Part shown: in pieces, positions 19,178 to 28,432 of the stretch | How positions within the stretch are numbered: the stretch's first letter is position 1 | Layout: each line of letters begins with the position of its first letter | Assembly: GCA_020248785.1 (NCBI GenBank) | Contig: JADCGX010000040.1 | Coordinates: 1-64,000 of the forward strand | Direction: 5' to 3' | Origin: Burkholderiales bacterium | Lineage (GTDB): Bacteria > Pseudomonadota > Gammaproteobacteria > Burkholderiales > Burkholderiaceae_F | DNA: 64,000 bases | Translations under genes and position numbers: made by a program | Notes under the pieces: model-generated | The model's input: only the letters and a program-made list of their open reading frames with translations | What the model was told of the DNA's origin: nothing | Databases searched by the model: none

Positions 19178-19651
19178 TGCTGCGACTCCTCTCAAGGTCC
19201 TGCTGGAGATTGATTGGATGCCGTTCCATGGCCACTTGTGGCGGCTGGTGCGGCAGGTTGAACGTTACGAGGATTGCGCGTTACGGGTAACGACGACTGA
19301 CGAGATCGAGACAGCGGAGGTAACGCTGCTTCGGGTCAGCGGGTCTTGGGATGCAAGGGACCGCGACTCTAATGCGTCGCACCAAAAGCTGCAAACGGCA
19401 CATCGCGCCGGTTCAGCCTGCCTTGCAGGCGCGGATCCCTCACGCGCCTGCGGTGCTTGCTCTGATAGGATGATTCGGCGCTCTTGCTCTTGAGACACCG
19501 GAACGTGAAAGATCAAGGACAGTGCAAAACAAGAGTGCGAAGCCAGACTGACGCGCGATGACACGAGCGAATGACAGGGTCAGCACAGACCCGCCTCGCT
19601 GCGCGCCCCGATTCACAGCCCGGCCCGGCCCGCCTTTGCCGGCCCGCCGAC
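19178..19651. promoter_or_regulatory. Divergent intergenic region between ilv operon and sigma-factor gene, with repeated CGTTAC/GTAACG elements
   Basis: This 474-bp gap must hold the promoters of the ilv operon (minus) and the ECF sigma operon (plus). Four copies of one hexamer lie within 63 bases: CGTTAC at 19263-19268 and 19279-19284, and its inverse GTAACG at 19287-19292 and 19320-19325. The middle two form a perfect inverted repeat, CGTTAC-GG-GTAACG, 86-102 bp upstream of ilvI. This looks like an operator cluster; the protein that binds it is unknown. No clear attenuator peptide was found. Confidence 0.45.
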
Positions 19652-20215
19652 ATGGCCACACGAGAAGAACTGTCCGATTTCCTCGCCGGCGTGGAACGCC
19701 GTGCCTTCAAGCAGACCCTGTTTGCGGTCCGAGACGAGCAAGCGGCCCTGGACATCGTTCAGGAGGCCATGATCAAGCTCGCCGAGAACTACGGCGACCG
19801 CCCTCTGGCGGAGTTAGCACTGCTCTTCACCCGAATCCTGCAAAACGCGACCAATGATCATTTCCGTCGTCAAAAGGTCCGCAACACCTGGGTGTCCTTG
19901 TTTTCTTCCTTCGTCAGGGGCGACGACGACGACAGCGATCCGCTCGACATCATCGAGGCGATGGACGGCACCGAGCAGGCCGAGAGTTCAGCCGACAAGG
20001 TCGAGCGAGCCCAGATCGTTGGCATCATCGAGGAGGAAATCAGCCGCCTGCCTGCCCGTCAACGGGAAGCTTTCCTACTTCGTTACTGGGAGGATTACGA
20101 CGTTGCGGAAACGGCGGCGGCGATGGGATGCTCTGAAGGAAGTATCAAGACCCATTGTTCGCGTGCCACGCATGCCCTGGCACGTGCCCTTCGGGCTCGG
20201 GGACTAAGACTATGA
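19652..20215 (+). CDS. ECF-type RNA polymerase sigma factor
   Basis: This protein has 187 residues from ATG 19652; an in-frame ATG at 19571 would add 27 low-complexity residues. Region 2 is present (ALDIVQEAMIKLAENY). A long acidic linker follows (GDDDDSDPLDIIEAMDG, about residues 88-104), then region 4 with the helix-turn-helix (LPARQREAFLLRYWEDYDV, then MGCSEGSIKTHCSRATHALA). Its stop overlaps the ATG of the DUF3619 gene, which may encode a membrane partner or anti-sigma-like regulator; that role is inference from position and topology. Confidence 0.88.
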   Translation: MATREELSDFLAGVERRAFKQTLFAVRDEQAALDIVQEAMIKLAENYGDRPLAELALLFTRILQNATNDHFRRQKVRNTWVSLFSSFVRGDDDDSDPLDIIEAMDGTEQAESSADKVERAQIVGIIEEEISRLPARQREAFLLRYWEDYDVAETAAAMGCSEGSIKTHCSRATHALARALRARGLRL

Positions 20216-20622
20216 GAGAAGCTGAGCTCGCCTACCGCGTGCGCCAGGCCCTTAATGAGGGTATTGAGCGCATGGACTACAAGACCACGTTTCGTCTGGA
20301 GCAAGCCCGCAGCGGCGCTTTGGCGCGGCAGCGTGTTGCGCCGGCGAGCGTGCGCGGCTGGGTGCCGGCACTGGAGCCCGCCGTGGTCACCCCGTCCGAC
20401 GGCTTGGGCCGGGGTACATGGGGCTGGCTACGCGGCGCCGGTCTGGTGGCACCCCTCGTTGCCATGGTGGTTGGCTTTGTGGCGATTGACCGGTGGCATC
20501 ACGACCAACGCATTGCCAAGCTCGCGGACATCGATTTTGCCGTCCTGCTCGACGAGCACCCGATCGAGGCATATGCCGATCGCGGCTTTGCCGTCTTCCT
20601 GCAAACCGAGGCACGTGACTGA
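20212..20622 (+). CDS. DUF3619 single-pass membrane protein
   Basis: This 136-aa protein starts at ATG 20212, overlapping the sigma factor stop (ATGA). The N-terminal cytoplasmic part contains REAELAYRVRQALNEGIERM. One membrane helix lies near residues 74-92 (GAGLVAPLVAMVVGFVAI), followed by a short acidic periplasmic tail (DIDFAVLLDEHPIEAYADRG). The layout resembles the DUF3619 family and also that of simple anti-sigma factors. An anti-sigma role is plausible but not shown by any motif. Confidence 0.78.
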   Translation: MREAELAYRVRQALNEGIERMDYKTTFRLEQARSGALARQRVAPASVRGWVPALEPAVVTPSDGLGRGTWGWLRGAGLVAPLVAMVVGFVAIDRWHHDQRIAKLADIDFAVLLDEHPIEAYADRGFAVFLQTEARD

Positions 20623-20635
20623 CCGGGGGTGTCCC

Positions 20636-21211
20636 ATGCCACGCGCTCTGGTCTTGCTCGCTGTCCTGCTCACACTGCCATCGGTCGGGCTCGCGCAAGC
20701 CGCGCCAGCCAAGGCCGTCGCCCCCGTCAAATCCGAGCCGGCCGCACCGCGTCTTGCACGCCCCGCCTGGCCCGATCTCACGCCGGCGCAGCGCCAGGCC
20801 CTCGCGCCCCTGGAGCGCGACTGGGACACGCTTGACCGCGACCGCAAGCAAAAATGGCTCGAGGTGGCGGCAAAGTACCCGCTCATGTCGCCTGAAGCGC
20901 AGCAGCGCCTGCACGAGCGCATGCTGGAGTTTGCCCGGCTGACGCCCGAGCAGCGCAAGACCGCACGCGAGAACTTCAAGAAAGCCTACGAACTGCCGCT
21001 GGAGCAGCGTCAGGCCGCCATTGAGCAGTTCAGCGCACTGCCTGCCGAGAAGCGACAGGAGCTGGCGGACCAGGCGGCCAAGAAGGCAGAACCGCCGCGC
21101 CGCCCGACGCGCGACGCGAGCGTGCCCAAGGCATCACCGGCCCGGCCGGCCGCCGCGGCGCCAGCGTCATCGCCAGTTCCAGCCACGCAAGCCAGTCCAG
21201 CCCGGGAGTAG
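20636..21211 (+). CDS. DUF3106 protein, exported
   Basis: This 191-aa protein has a signal peptide (ALVLLAVLLTLPSVGLAQA). A helical core follows, with repeated L-T/S-P-E-x-R/Q units (LTPAQRQALAPLERDW, then MSPEAQQRLHERM, then LTPEQRKTARENF), typical of DUF3106 and reminiscent of CpxP/Spy-like periplasmic proteins. The last 55 residues are a Pro/Ala-rich tail. Start is ATG 20636, 13 bases after the DUF3619 stop. It is probably part of the sigma-factor operon and periplasmic. Confidence 0.82.
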   Translation: MPRALVLLAVLLTLPSVGLAQAAPAKAVAPVKSEPAAPRLARPAWPDLTPAQRQALAPLERDWDTLDRDRKQKWLEVAAKYPLMSPEAQQRLHERMLEFARLTPEQRKTARENFKKAYELPLEQRQAAIEQFSALPAEKRQELADQAAKKAEPPRRPTRDASVPKASPARPAAAAPASSPVPATQASPARE

Positions 21212-21247
21212 CCGAAGCGCGGCGCAGGCGGTCAGTAGACTGGTCGC

Positions 21248-21799
21248 ATGCCCGCGGATGCAACACCGGCCACCACGACGCGCCCCCCCAACCTGCTGCA
21301 CCGGATTGCAGCCATGGTCTATGAGGCCGTGCTGCTCTTTGGCGTGGTCTTTGGCGTGAGCTTTGCGCTCCTTGCGGCCACCGGCTGGACCTACCCCCTG
21401 CCGCCCGGCCGCCGCGCCGTGCTGCAGGCGGTGCTGTTCCTGGCCATCGGCGGGTACTTCGTCTACTGCTGGTCACGCAGCGGACAGACGCTGGCGATGC
21501 GCTCCTGGCGGCTGAGGCTGATCGAGCGCGATGGCGGGCCGGTGAGCGTGCGGCGCGCCATCATGCGCTACCTGCTGGCCTGGCACCTGTTCGCACCGGG
21601 GCTGCTGTTCATCGCACTCGTGCAGACGCACGCGGCGCTCGACGGCGCCGTGTTCGTGCTGGGGTTTGCCGGGATGCTTGCCCTGGCGTACACGGATGCG
21701 CGGCGCCAGTTGCTGCACGACCGCGTGCTCGGCACGCAGGTCGTCGTCACTGCGCCGGAGGCGGCAAGAGGTCGCGAAACGGCTGCGGGTCGTCGCTAA
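21248..21799 (+). CDS. RDD family membrane protein
   Basis: This 183-aa protein has about four hydrophobic helices (LLFGVVFGVSFALLAATGW; LQAVLFLAIGGYFVYCW; LLAWHLFAPGLLFIALV; VFVLGFAGMLALAY). It carries the family features of an N-terminal R (NLLHRIAAMVYEAVLL) and paired acidic residues near the C-terminal DARRQLLHDRVLGT. Function of RDD proteins is generally unknown; some are transporters. Its last 53 bases overlap the 3' end of the convergent gene on the minus strand. Confidence 0.82.
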   Translation: MPADATPATTTRPPNLLHRIAAMVYEAVLLFGVVFGVSFALLAATGWTYPLPPGRRAVLQAVLFLAIGGYFVYCWSRSGQTLAMRSWRLRLIERDGGPVSVRRAIMRYLLAWHLFAPGLLFIALVQTHAALDGAVFVLGFAGMLALAYTDARRQLLHDRVLGTQVVVTAPEAARGRETAAGRR

Positions 21800-22463
21800 G
21801 AAGGCGCTGCATCAGCGCGGTCTCGCGCGCCCGGATCGTCTGCAGGAACTCGCCCGCCGGGCCCATCGCCTTGAAGGCGTTGAACCCGCTGTCCAAGAAG
21901 TGATGCAGGTGCCCCACCCCGGCCGCCTCGGCCGGCACCCGCATCATGCGGATCATCCCGGCCAAAAGCGGCACCTTGGCCAGCTTCTCGAGCGACTTGC
22001 CGATGCGGTCGACCATGTCGATCTGCTGCGTGCGCTCGGCGAGCGTCCCGGCGTCGCGATACGCGACCCGGTAGATGTCATCGGTGATCGGCAGTTGCAC
22101 GCGCTCGGCCACGCGGGCATCCAGCGTCTCCGACAGCTCATCGAGTTCGACCGCGGCCACCAGCGTCTCGATCGCCTTGTCGGGCAGCATGCGCGCCAGC
22201 TTGGGCACCACCCGAATCGCCTCGACATCGCGCTGCTCGAAATCGCGCGCGCCGTAGAGCTCGGTCAGGAAGAACTCGCCGGCGATCAGGTAGCGCGGCT
22301 GGGCGAACAGGTCCGGGTAGGTGCGGCGCAGCCGCTGCGACTGCCAGTCCTTGAGCGCCAGCCAGCGCTGCGCCACCTTGTCTTGCGCGTGCAGTTGCCG
22401 GCGCAAGGCGATGACACGGCCCAGCGACTGGGCCAGCAGGGTGCGGACATCGGGGCTCGCCAT
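21747..22463 (-). CDS. Uncharacterised soluble protein with FFLTELYGARDFEQRD motif
   Basis: This 238-aa mostly helical protein has no signal peptide. A conserved-looking segment near residues 60-80 (YLIAGEFFLTELYGARDF) matches a group of proteobacterial hypothetical proteins recognised by an FFLEELY-type motif, as I recall it. The C-terminal half contains GVGHLHHFLDSGFNAFKAM. No enzymatic motif is visible. The start at ATG 22463 is 31 bases past the stop end of the downstream-oriented ABC gene. The 3' end overlaps the RDD gene by 53 bp tail to tail. Confidence 0.72.
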   Translation of the reverse strand: MASPDVRTLLAQSLGRVIALRRQLHAQDKVAQRWLALKDWQSQRLRRTYPDLFAQPRYLIAGEFFLTELYGARDFEQRDVEAIRVVPKLARMLPDKAIETLVAAVELDELSETLDARVAERVQLPITDDIYRVAYRDAGTLAERTQQIDMVDRIGKSLEKLAKVPLLAGMIRMMRVPAEAAGVGHLHHFLDSGFNAFKAMGPAGEFLQTIRARETALMQRLLSDDPQPFRDLLPPPAQ

Positions 22464-22493
22464 GACGCGCGATCGGACCGACGGCCCGCCCCG

Positions 22494-24215
22494 CTACATC
22501 GCGCGGTGATGCAGGGCCGAGTCTCCGCCCGTGAAGCCGCGCGGAATCGAGCCGAGCAGCTTGCGGGTGTAGTCGTGCTGCGGGTTGCGATAAATGGCCT
22601 CGGCATCGCCGCGCTCGACGATGGCACCCTGGTTCATGACCAGCATGTCGTCGGCCATGTACTTCACCACCGCCAGGTCATGGCTGATGAAGATGTAGCT
22701 GATGCCGAACTCGTCCTGCAGGTCCAGCAACAGGTTCAGGACCGTGGCCTGCACCGACACATCGAGCGCGGAGACCGACTCGTCGCAGATGATGACCTCG
22801 GGCTGCATGGACAGCACGCGCGCGATGGCAATGCGCTGGCGCTGGCCGCCTGAGAACTCGTGCGGATACTTGTGCACCGCTTCGGCCGGAAGGCCAACGC
22901 GCTTGATCAGCGCCACCGCCTTGGCGAAGCGATCGGAGTCCGAGGTGCCGATGCGGTGGATCGCCATCGGCTCGACCAGGATCTGCCCCACCGTGAAGCG
23001 CGGGTTCAGGCTGGCGTACGGGTTCTGGAAGATAATCTGGATCTTGCGCCGGAACGGCATCAGCTCGCGCGGCGAGAGCTTCAGCAGGTCCGTGCCGTCG
23101 TAGTAGACCTCGCCCGCGGTGGCGTCGATCAGGCGCATCAGCAGCATGCCCACCGTGGTCTTGCCGGAACCCGACTCGCCCACGACCCCGAGGGTGCGGC
23201 CGCGATGCAGTTGGAACGACGCCTCCTTCACGGCCTCGATCGTCTTGCGCGCGAACAGCCCGGTCTTGAGCCGATACTCCTTGCGCAGGCCCTTGGCCTC
23301 GATCAGCGGCTTGGGCTCGGCCGCGCGGGCCACACGATCGGGCAGCACGATCGGCGCAGTTCCCGCACCCGCGCCGCTGAGATTCATGAAGTCATCGATG
23401 ACCGGCAGACGCTTGGGCTTGACGTCCAGCCGTGGCCGGCACAACAGCAGCGCCTTGGTGTAGACGTCCTTCGGGTTGGCGAAGATGCCGTCGACCGGGG
23501 CCGACTCGCGGATCACGCCGTCTTTCATCACCACCACGCGGTCGGCGATCTCGCCCACCACGCCCAGGTCGTGGCTGATGAACAGCACGCTCATGCGGTG
23601 CCTTTCCTGCAGCCGCGCGATCAGTTCGAGGATCTGGCGCTGCACCGTCACGTCCAGCGCCGTGGTGGGCTCATCGGCGATCAGCAGCTTGGGCTCGCAG
23701 GCAATCGCCATCGCGATCATCACGCGCTGCTGCTGGCCGCCGGAAAGCTCGTGCGGATAGGCGTCGACCCGCGCCTTCGGCTCGGGGATGCCGACCTCCG
23801 TGAGCAGTTCCACCACACGGTCACCGACCTGCTTGCGCGACAGGCTCAGATGCAGCTGCAACACCTCGGCGATCTGGTCGCCGACCGTGAACACCGGGTT
23901 CAGCGAGGTCATCGGCTCCTGGAAGACCACCGAGATGTCCTTGCCGCGGATCTTGCGCAGCGTCTCTTCCGGCGCGGTCAGCAGGTTCTGGCCGCCGAAG
24001 ATGACCCGGCTCTGCGGGCCGACGATCGCGTTCTCGGGAAGCAGGCGCACCAGCGACATCGCCGACACGCTCTTGCCCGAGCCCGATTCGCCCACCAGGG
24101 CCACCGTGGAGTTCTCGGGGACGTCGAAGCTCACGCCCTTGACCGCGTCGGCCACGTGGGTCTTGCCCAGGCGAAAGCTCACGCGCAGGTCTTGCACGGA
24201 AATCAGGTTGCTCAT
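22494..24215 (-). CDS. Peptide ABC transporter, fused double ATPase (YejF-like)
   Basis: This protein of about 573 aa has two nucleotide-binding domains. The first has Walker A GESGSGKS, signature LSGGQQQRV and Walker B LLIADEPTTALD. The second has GESGSGKTT, FSGGQRQRI and IICDESVSALD. Each ends in the oligopeptide-ATPase extension common to Opp/Dpp/Yej. It hydrolyses ATP on the inner face to drive peptide import through the two permeases upstream. ATG 24215 (MSNLISVQDLRVSF) is the domain-consistent start; an in-frame extension to 24383 overlapping the permease gene is rejected. Confidence 0.9.
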   Translation of the reverse strand: MSNLISVQDLRVSFRLGKTHVADAVKGVSFDVPENSTVALVGESGSGKSVSAMSLVRLLPENAIVGPQSRVIFGGQNLLTAPEETLRKIRGKDISVVFQEPMTSLNPVFTVGDQIAEVLQLHLSLSRKQVGDRVVELLTEVGIPEPKARVDAYPHELSGGQQQRVMIAMAIACEPKLLIADEPTTALDVTVQRQILELIARLQERHRMSVLFISHDLGVVGEIADRVVVMKDGVIRESAPVDGIFANPKDVYTKALLLCRPRLDVKPKRLPVIDDFMNLSGAGAGTAPIVLPDRVARAAEPKPLIEAKGLRKEYRLKTGLFARKTIEAVKEASFQLHRGRTLGVVGESGSGKTTVGMLLMRLIDATAGEVYYDGTDLLKLSPRELMPFRRKIQIIFQNPYASLNPRFTVGQILVEPMAIHRIGTSDSDRFAKAVALIKRVGLPAEAVHKYPHEFSGGQRQRIAIARVLSMQPEVIICDESVSALDVSVQATVLNLLLDLQDEFGISYIFISHDLAVVKYMADDMLVMNQGAIVERGDAEAIYRNPQHDYTRKLLGSIPRGFTGGDSALHHRAM

Positions 24216-24354
24216 CTCGATGAGGACATCCGTTAGCAGCGCGAGCGTTGCGCCTGGTTGGTTGGCGTGGCCGTTGACCAGAGAGATCGACGGGCTTTGC
24301 CAGTGATCTTTTTCGAGCTGGTCGCGCAAAAGCAGGGTTTCACCTTTGCGCGCA

Positions 24355-25416
24355 TCAACGAAGCTTGGGATCGAGCGCGTCACGCAGCGCGTCGGTGAAC
24401 AGCGAGAACGCCGTGACGAACACGGCCATGAAAACCGTGGCCGCCACCAGCTGCCACCAGAAACCGAGCACCAGCTCGGCCTGCGCCTCCGACAGCATGG
24501 TGCCCCAGGACACCTGGTCCACCGGCACGCCCAGACCGAGGAACGACAGAATGACCTCGGCCTTGATGAATGCGACGGTGAACAGTGACAACTGCACCAG
24601 GATCACGTGACTCACGTTGGGGAGAATGTGCACGAACATGCGCGAGGCATGCGAGGCACCGATCGCCTCGGCCGCGCGCACGTACTCGCGGCTGCGGTGC
24701 TTGATGTACTCCGCCCGCACCAGGCGATAGATGCCGGTCCAGCCGGTGAGACCCAAGATCACGATCACCGTATCGATGCCGCGCCCGAGCACGGCGGCCA
24801 GGGCGAAGATCAACAGGATCCCGGGGATCGATGTGAAGACGTTGTAAACCCACTCCAGAAGGTCGCCGGTCTTGCCACCGGCATAGCCGGCCAGCGCGCC
24901 CAGCAGCGTGCCGATGATCGTCGCGACGAGCGCGGCAAACACGCCGACGAAAATCGAGATCTCCGCGCCCTTGATCGCCTTGGCAAGGACATCGCGCCCG
25001 AGCCGATCGCCGCCAAAAGGCAAGGTGTCCGCCCGCGGCGCCTCGGTGACCTTGATCTGCGAGGCGCGCTCTTCCCATTCCTTGTACTTGGGCGCCAGTG
25101 GATCGATGTCCGACAGGTCCACCGGCTTGGCGTCCTTGGCGACCACGCTGGCCAGCGCGTCGGCCGTGGAGACCTCCACGCGCGGACCCATGAAGGTCGG
25201 CGGCGCGTTGGGCACGCCAACTTCCTTCTGCCAGTCCTTGGCCACCAGGCCAATGGCGGCGGCCAGGATCAGCAGCAGGAAGAAGACGACGATGGCCAGC
25301 GAGACCATACCCACCTTGTCGTTGCGCAAGCGCCGCCATGCGGCCTTCCACACGCCAGGGGACTGCACCGGCGCCGCCGGCAGGGCCGCATCCGCGGCGA
25401 TCGAGGAAATGCTCAT
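24355..25416 (-). CDS. Peptide ABC transporter permease (YejE/OppC-like)
   Basis: This 353-aa protein has an N-terminal helix (VSLAIVVFFLLLILAAAIGL) and a large periplasmic insertion (residues about 60-135). The BPD_transp_1 domain then spans five helices, with the cytoplasmic EAA-like loop (EYVRAAEAIGASHASRMFVH) that docks the ATPase. It ends in the family tail LRDALDPKLR. The insertion and tail resemble YejE more than classical OppC. It lies 10 bases after the OppB-like gene. Confidence 0.92.
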   Translation of the reverse strand: MSISSIAADAALPAAPVQSPGVWKAAWRRLRNDKVGMVSLAIVVFFLLLILAAAIGLVAKDWQKEVGVPNAPPTFMGPRVEVSTADALASVVAKDAKPVDLSDIDPLAPKYKEWEERASQIKVTEAPRADTLPFGGDRLGRDVLAKAIKGAEISIFVGVFAALVATIIGTLLGALAGYAGGKTGDLLEWVYNVFTSIPGILLIFALAAVLGRGIDTVIVILGLTGWTGIYRLVRAEYIKHRSREYVRAAEAIGASHASRMFVHILPNVSHVILVQLSLFTVAFIKAEVILSFLGLGVPVDQVSWGTMLSEAQAELVLGFWWQLVAATVFMAVFVTAFSLFTDALRDALDPKLR

Positions 25417-25426
25417 CGCCGGCCTC

Positions 25427-26365
25427 CTACTTCAGCACCACACGGGGGTCGACGAACTTGTACAGCACATCGGCCACCAGATTGATCACCATGGTCAGCA
25501 CGGCGAGGTAGATCGTCACCGCCTGGATCACCGGATAGTCGCTGCGGTTGACCGCCAGCAGCACCTCGCGCCCCAGGCCGGGAATCGAGAAGAACGTCTC
25601 GATCAGGAACGAGCCGACGAAGATGCCCGGCAACTGCACCGCGATGTTGGTGAGAATGGGAATCATCGCGTTGCGCAGCACATGCTTGAACAGGATCTTG
25701 TTCTCGTCCACGCCCTTGGCGCGTGCGGTGCGCACGTAGTCCTGGTTGATCTCGTCGAGGAAAAAGGTGCGGTACAGCCGCGTTTGCGGCGCCAGGCTGA
25801 CGAAGGTCGCCAGCAGGACAGGCAGCACCGCGTAGGTGGTCAGATTGGTGATGAAGCTATCGCTCCAGCCCTGCACGGGGAACCAGCCGAGATAAAAGCC
25901 AAACAACCACTGGCCGACGATGATGTAGACAAGGAAGCTGATCGACAACATCACCGTGGTGATCACCATGATCATGCGGTCGGTGAGCGAGCCGCGCACG
26001 TAGGCCACCGCCATCGCGGCAATGATCCCCAGCACCACCTCGAGGATGAGGATGGGGATCATCACCGTGAGCGTGTTGGGCACGCGGTCGAGGAACATCT
26101 TGGCGACCGACTCACCGGTAGCCCAACTGTTGCCCCAGTTGAACGTGAAGATCTGCTTCACGAAGATCCATAGCTGCACCCAGACCGGCTCATTCAGACC
26201 CAGTTGGGTGCGGATCGCCTCGATCTGCTCCGGCGTGGCCAGCAGCCCGCCCAAAATTTCCGCCGGATCGCCACCGAAGAAGTGGAACAGGAAGAACACC
26301 AGAAGAATGACCCCGGCAAGCGTGGGGACCATCTGCCAGAGTCTGCGTAAGATATAGGCGGCCAT
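25427..26365 (-). CDS. Peptide ABC transporter permease (YejB/OppB-like)
   Basis: This 312-aa protein has six hydrophobic helices, beginning with the typical AAYILRRLWQMVPTLAGVIL. The cytoplasmic EAA-like loop reads DYVRTARAKGVDENKILFKH. It is the first gene of the transporter operon, transcribed divergently from the four solute-binding-protein genes. About 219 bases separate the two starts and should hold both promoters. It is slightly shorter than E. coli YejB. Confidence 0.92.
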   Translation of the reverse strand: MAAYILRRLWQMVPTLAGVILLVFFLFHFFGGDPAEILGGLLATPEQIEAIRTQLGLNEPVWVQLWIFVKQIFTFNWGNSWATGESVAKMFLDRVPNTLTVMIPILILEVVLGIIAAMAVAYVRGSLTDRMIMVITTVMLSISFLVYIIVGQWLFGFYLGWFPVQGWSDSFITNLTTYAVLPVLLATFVSLAPQTRLYRTFFLDEINQDYVRTARAKGVDENKILFKHVLRNAMIPILTNIAVQLPGIFVGSFLIETFFSIPGLGREVLLAVNRSDYPVIQAVTIYLAVLTMVINLVADVLYKFVDPRVVLK

Positions 26366-26584
26366 GGTGTACGGGCTAACCCTTGTTCATCGTGCGTGCC
26401 ATGGCAGGTGCAAGCTGCGGCCCGGGAACCAACGAGGACGAGCAGCGAACGAAAGGATCGTTGCGTCCATCGACAATCCGCAGTGCAACACCATGCAAGA
26501 GGCTTGCCGGGCGCGCGAAAGGCCGGGATTATGCCGCCGCCTTCGCCAAGGGCAAGCCAAGCAACCGCCCGCACTGTTCAATCC

Positions 26585-28432
26585 ATGAAGCCTGTCTCCA
26601 ATCGACGACGCGCCTTGACGCAGTCGCTGCTGGCCGCGCCGGTGGCCGCAACCCTGGGCGCGCCGCGCGCCCAAGCCCCTGCCAACGGCGCGCCGAAGGT
26701 GCTGCGCTACGCCTTTCGCGTGGCCGAAACCGGTTTCGATCCGGCGCAGATCAGCGATCTGTACTCCAACACCATCATCAGCAACATCTTCGATGCGCCG
26801 CTGACCTACGACTTCCTCGCGCGGCCGGCGAAGATCGTGCCGAACACAGCCGAGGGCCTGCCTGAGGTTTCGAGCGACTTCACGACGCTCACCTTCCGCA
26901 TCCGTCCCGGCATCTACTTCCAGGACCACCCGGCGTTCAAGGGCGCGCGGCGCGAGTTGACCGCCGCCGACTACGTCTACTCGATCAAGCGCTACTACGA
27001 CCCGCGCTTCAAAAGCCCGCGCTTTTATCTGCTCGACAACACCAAGATTCTCGGCCTGGCCGAGGTCCGTGCCGCCGCTCTCAAGTCCGGCCGCTTCGAC
27101 TATGACGTCGAGGTCGAAGGCGTGCGCGCGCTCGACCGCTACACCTTGCGCGTGCGGCTGGGCGAGTCGAGCCCGCGCTTCTTTCAGTACTTCGCCGACA
27201 ACTCGTTCCTCGGCGCGATGGCGCGCGAGGTGTGCGAGGCCAACGACGAGAAGACCATCATGGGCCAGCCGGTGGGCACCGGGCCGTATCGCCTGGTCGA
27301 CTGGCGGCGCTCCTCGCGCATCGTGCTGGAGCGGCATCCCGGCTATCGCGATGAGGTCTACAACGCGCAGGCGCCGGCCGGCGACGCCGTCTCCGCCGCG
27401 ATTGCCGAGCGCCTGCGCGGGCGCAAGCTGCCGCTGATCGACCGCATCGAGGTCTACATCGTCGAGGAAAACCAGCCGCGCTGGCTCGCCTTTCTCAACG
27501 AAGAGCACGATCTGGTCGACGAGGTGCCCTATGACCTGGCCGACATCGTGATCCCCAACGGCAGGCTGGCGCCGTCGCTGGTGCGCCGCGGCGTGCAGAT
27601 GGATCGCGCGCCGCGCTCGGTGGTCGATGTGGCGATCTTCAATGTCGAGCATCCGCTGGTCGGCGGCTACACGCCCGACAAGGTGGCGCTGCGCCGCGCG
27701 ATCTCGCTGGCCTACAGCGTGGAAGACGAAATCCGGCTGGTGCGCAAGGGCCAGTCGATCCCCGCGCAGTCGCCGGTGGCGCCGCTGGTCACCGGTTACG
27801 ACCCCGCCTTTCGCAGCGAAATGGGGATCACCGATCGCGCCCGTGCCAAGGCGCTGCTTGATGCCTTCGGCTACGTGGACCGCGACGGCGACGGTTGGCG
27901 CGAGCAGCCAGACGGCAGCCCGCTCGTCCTGCAGATGGCCACGCAGACCGATGCGCTCTCCCGCGCGTTCGACGAGCAGTGGAAGCGCTCGATGACCGCG
28001 GTGGGCATCCGCATCGACTTCAAGCCGGCAAAATGGCCGGAGAACCTGAAGAACTCACGGGTCGGCAAGCTGATGATGTGGCGCGTGGGCTGGAGCGCGA
28101 CGCAGCCCGATGGCGACACCTTCCTCGCACTCGGCTACGGCCCGAACAAGGGCCAGGCCAATCACGCGCGCTTCGACCTGCCCGCCTACAACGCCTTGTA
28201 CGCCCGCCAGCGCGTGCTGCCCGACGGGCCCGAGCGTGAGCAGGTCTTTCACGACGCCAAGCGCTTGTTCGTCGCCTACGCACCCTACAGGCTGCTCGGT
28301 CACCGCATCGAAACCTCGGTGTCGCACCGCTGGTTGATCGGCTTCCGGCGCCATCCATTCATGCGTGACTTTTACAAGCACGTGGACATCGACCCTGCCT
28401 TGCGCGAGGGCGGCGGCGGGAGCGCCGCATGA
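26585..28432 (+). CDS. Family-5 peptide-binding protein, paralog 1
   Basis: This 615-aa protein from ATG 26585 has an N-terminal export signal with a twin-arginine look (NRRRALTQSLLAAPVAATLG). The SBP_bac_5 fold follows: VLRYAFRVAETGFDPAQISD, then FRIRPGIYFQDHPAFKG, and C-terminal LGHRIETSVSHRWLIGFRRH. The length (over 600 aa) fits YejA-like binding proteins. It should deliver a peptide-like ligand to the divergent permeases. The next gene overlaps it by ATGA, the first of three such tight junctions. Confidence 0.9.
   Translation: MKPVSNRRRALTQSLLAAPVAATLGAPRAQAPANGAPKVLRYAFRVAETGFDPAQISDLYSNTIISNIFDAPLTYDFLARPAKIVPNTAEGLPEVSSDFTTLTFRIRPGIYFQDHPAFKGARRELTAADYVYSIKRYYDPRFKSPRFYLLDNTKILGLAEVRAAALKSGRFDYDVEVEGVRALDRYTLRVRLGESSPRFFQYFADNSFLGAMAREVCEANDEKTIMGQPVGTGPYRLVDWRRSSRIVLERHPGYRDEVYNAQAPAGDAVSAAIAERLRGRKLPLIDRIEVYIVEENQPRWLAFLNEEHDLVDEVPYDLADIVIPNGRLAPSLVRRGVQMDRAPRSVVDVAIFNVEHPLVGGYTPDKVALRRAISLAYSVEDEIRLVRKGQSIPAQSPVAPLVTGYDPAFRSEMGITDRARAKALLDAFGYVDRDGDGWREQPDGSPLVLQMATQTDALSRAFDEQWKRSMTAVGIRIDFKPAKWPENLKNSRVGKLMMWRVGWSATQPDGDTFLALGYGPNKGQANHARFDLPAYNALYARQRVLPDGPEREQVFHDAKRLFVAYAPYRLLGHRIETSVSHRWLIGFRRHPFMRDFYKHVDIDPALREGGGGSAA

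Noticed and set aside
17564..19213. A 549-codon plus-strand frame opposite ilvI
   Set aside because: Antisense shadow of a fully recognisable acetolactate synthase gene; composition is His/Arg/Asp-rich and has no motif.
22860..24236. A 458-codon plus-strand frame opposite the double-ATPase gene
   Set aside because: Shadow of a well-supported ABC ATPase; repeats of His and Asp reflect complemented codons.
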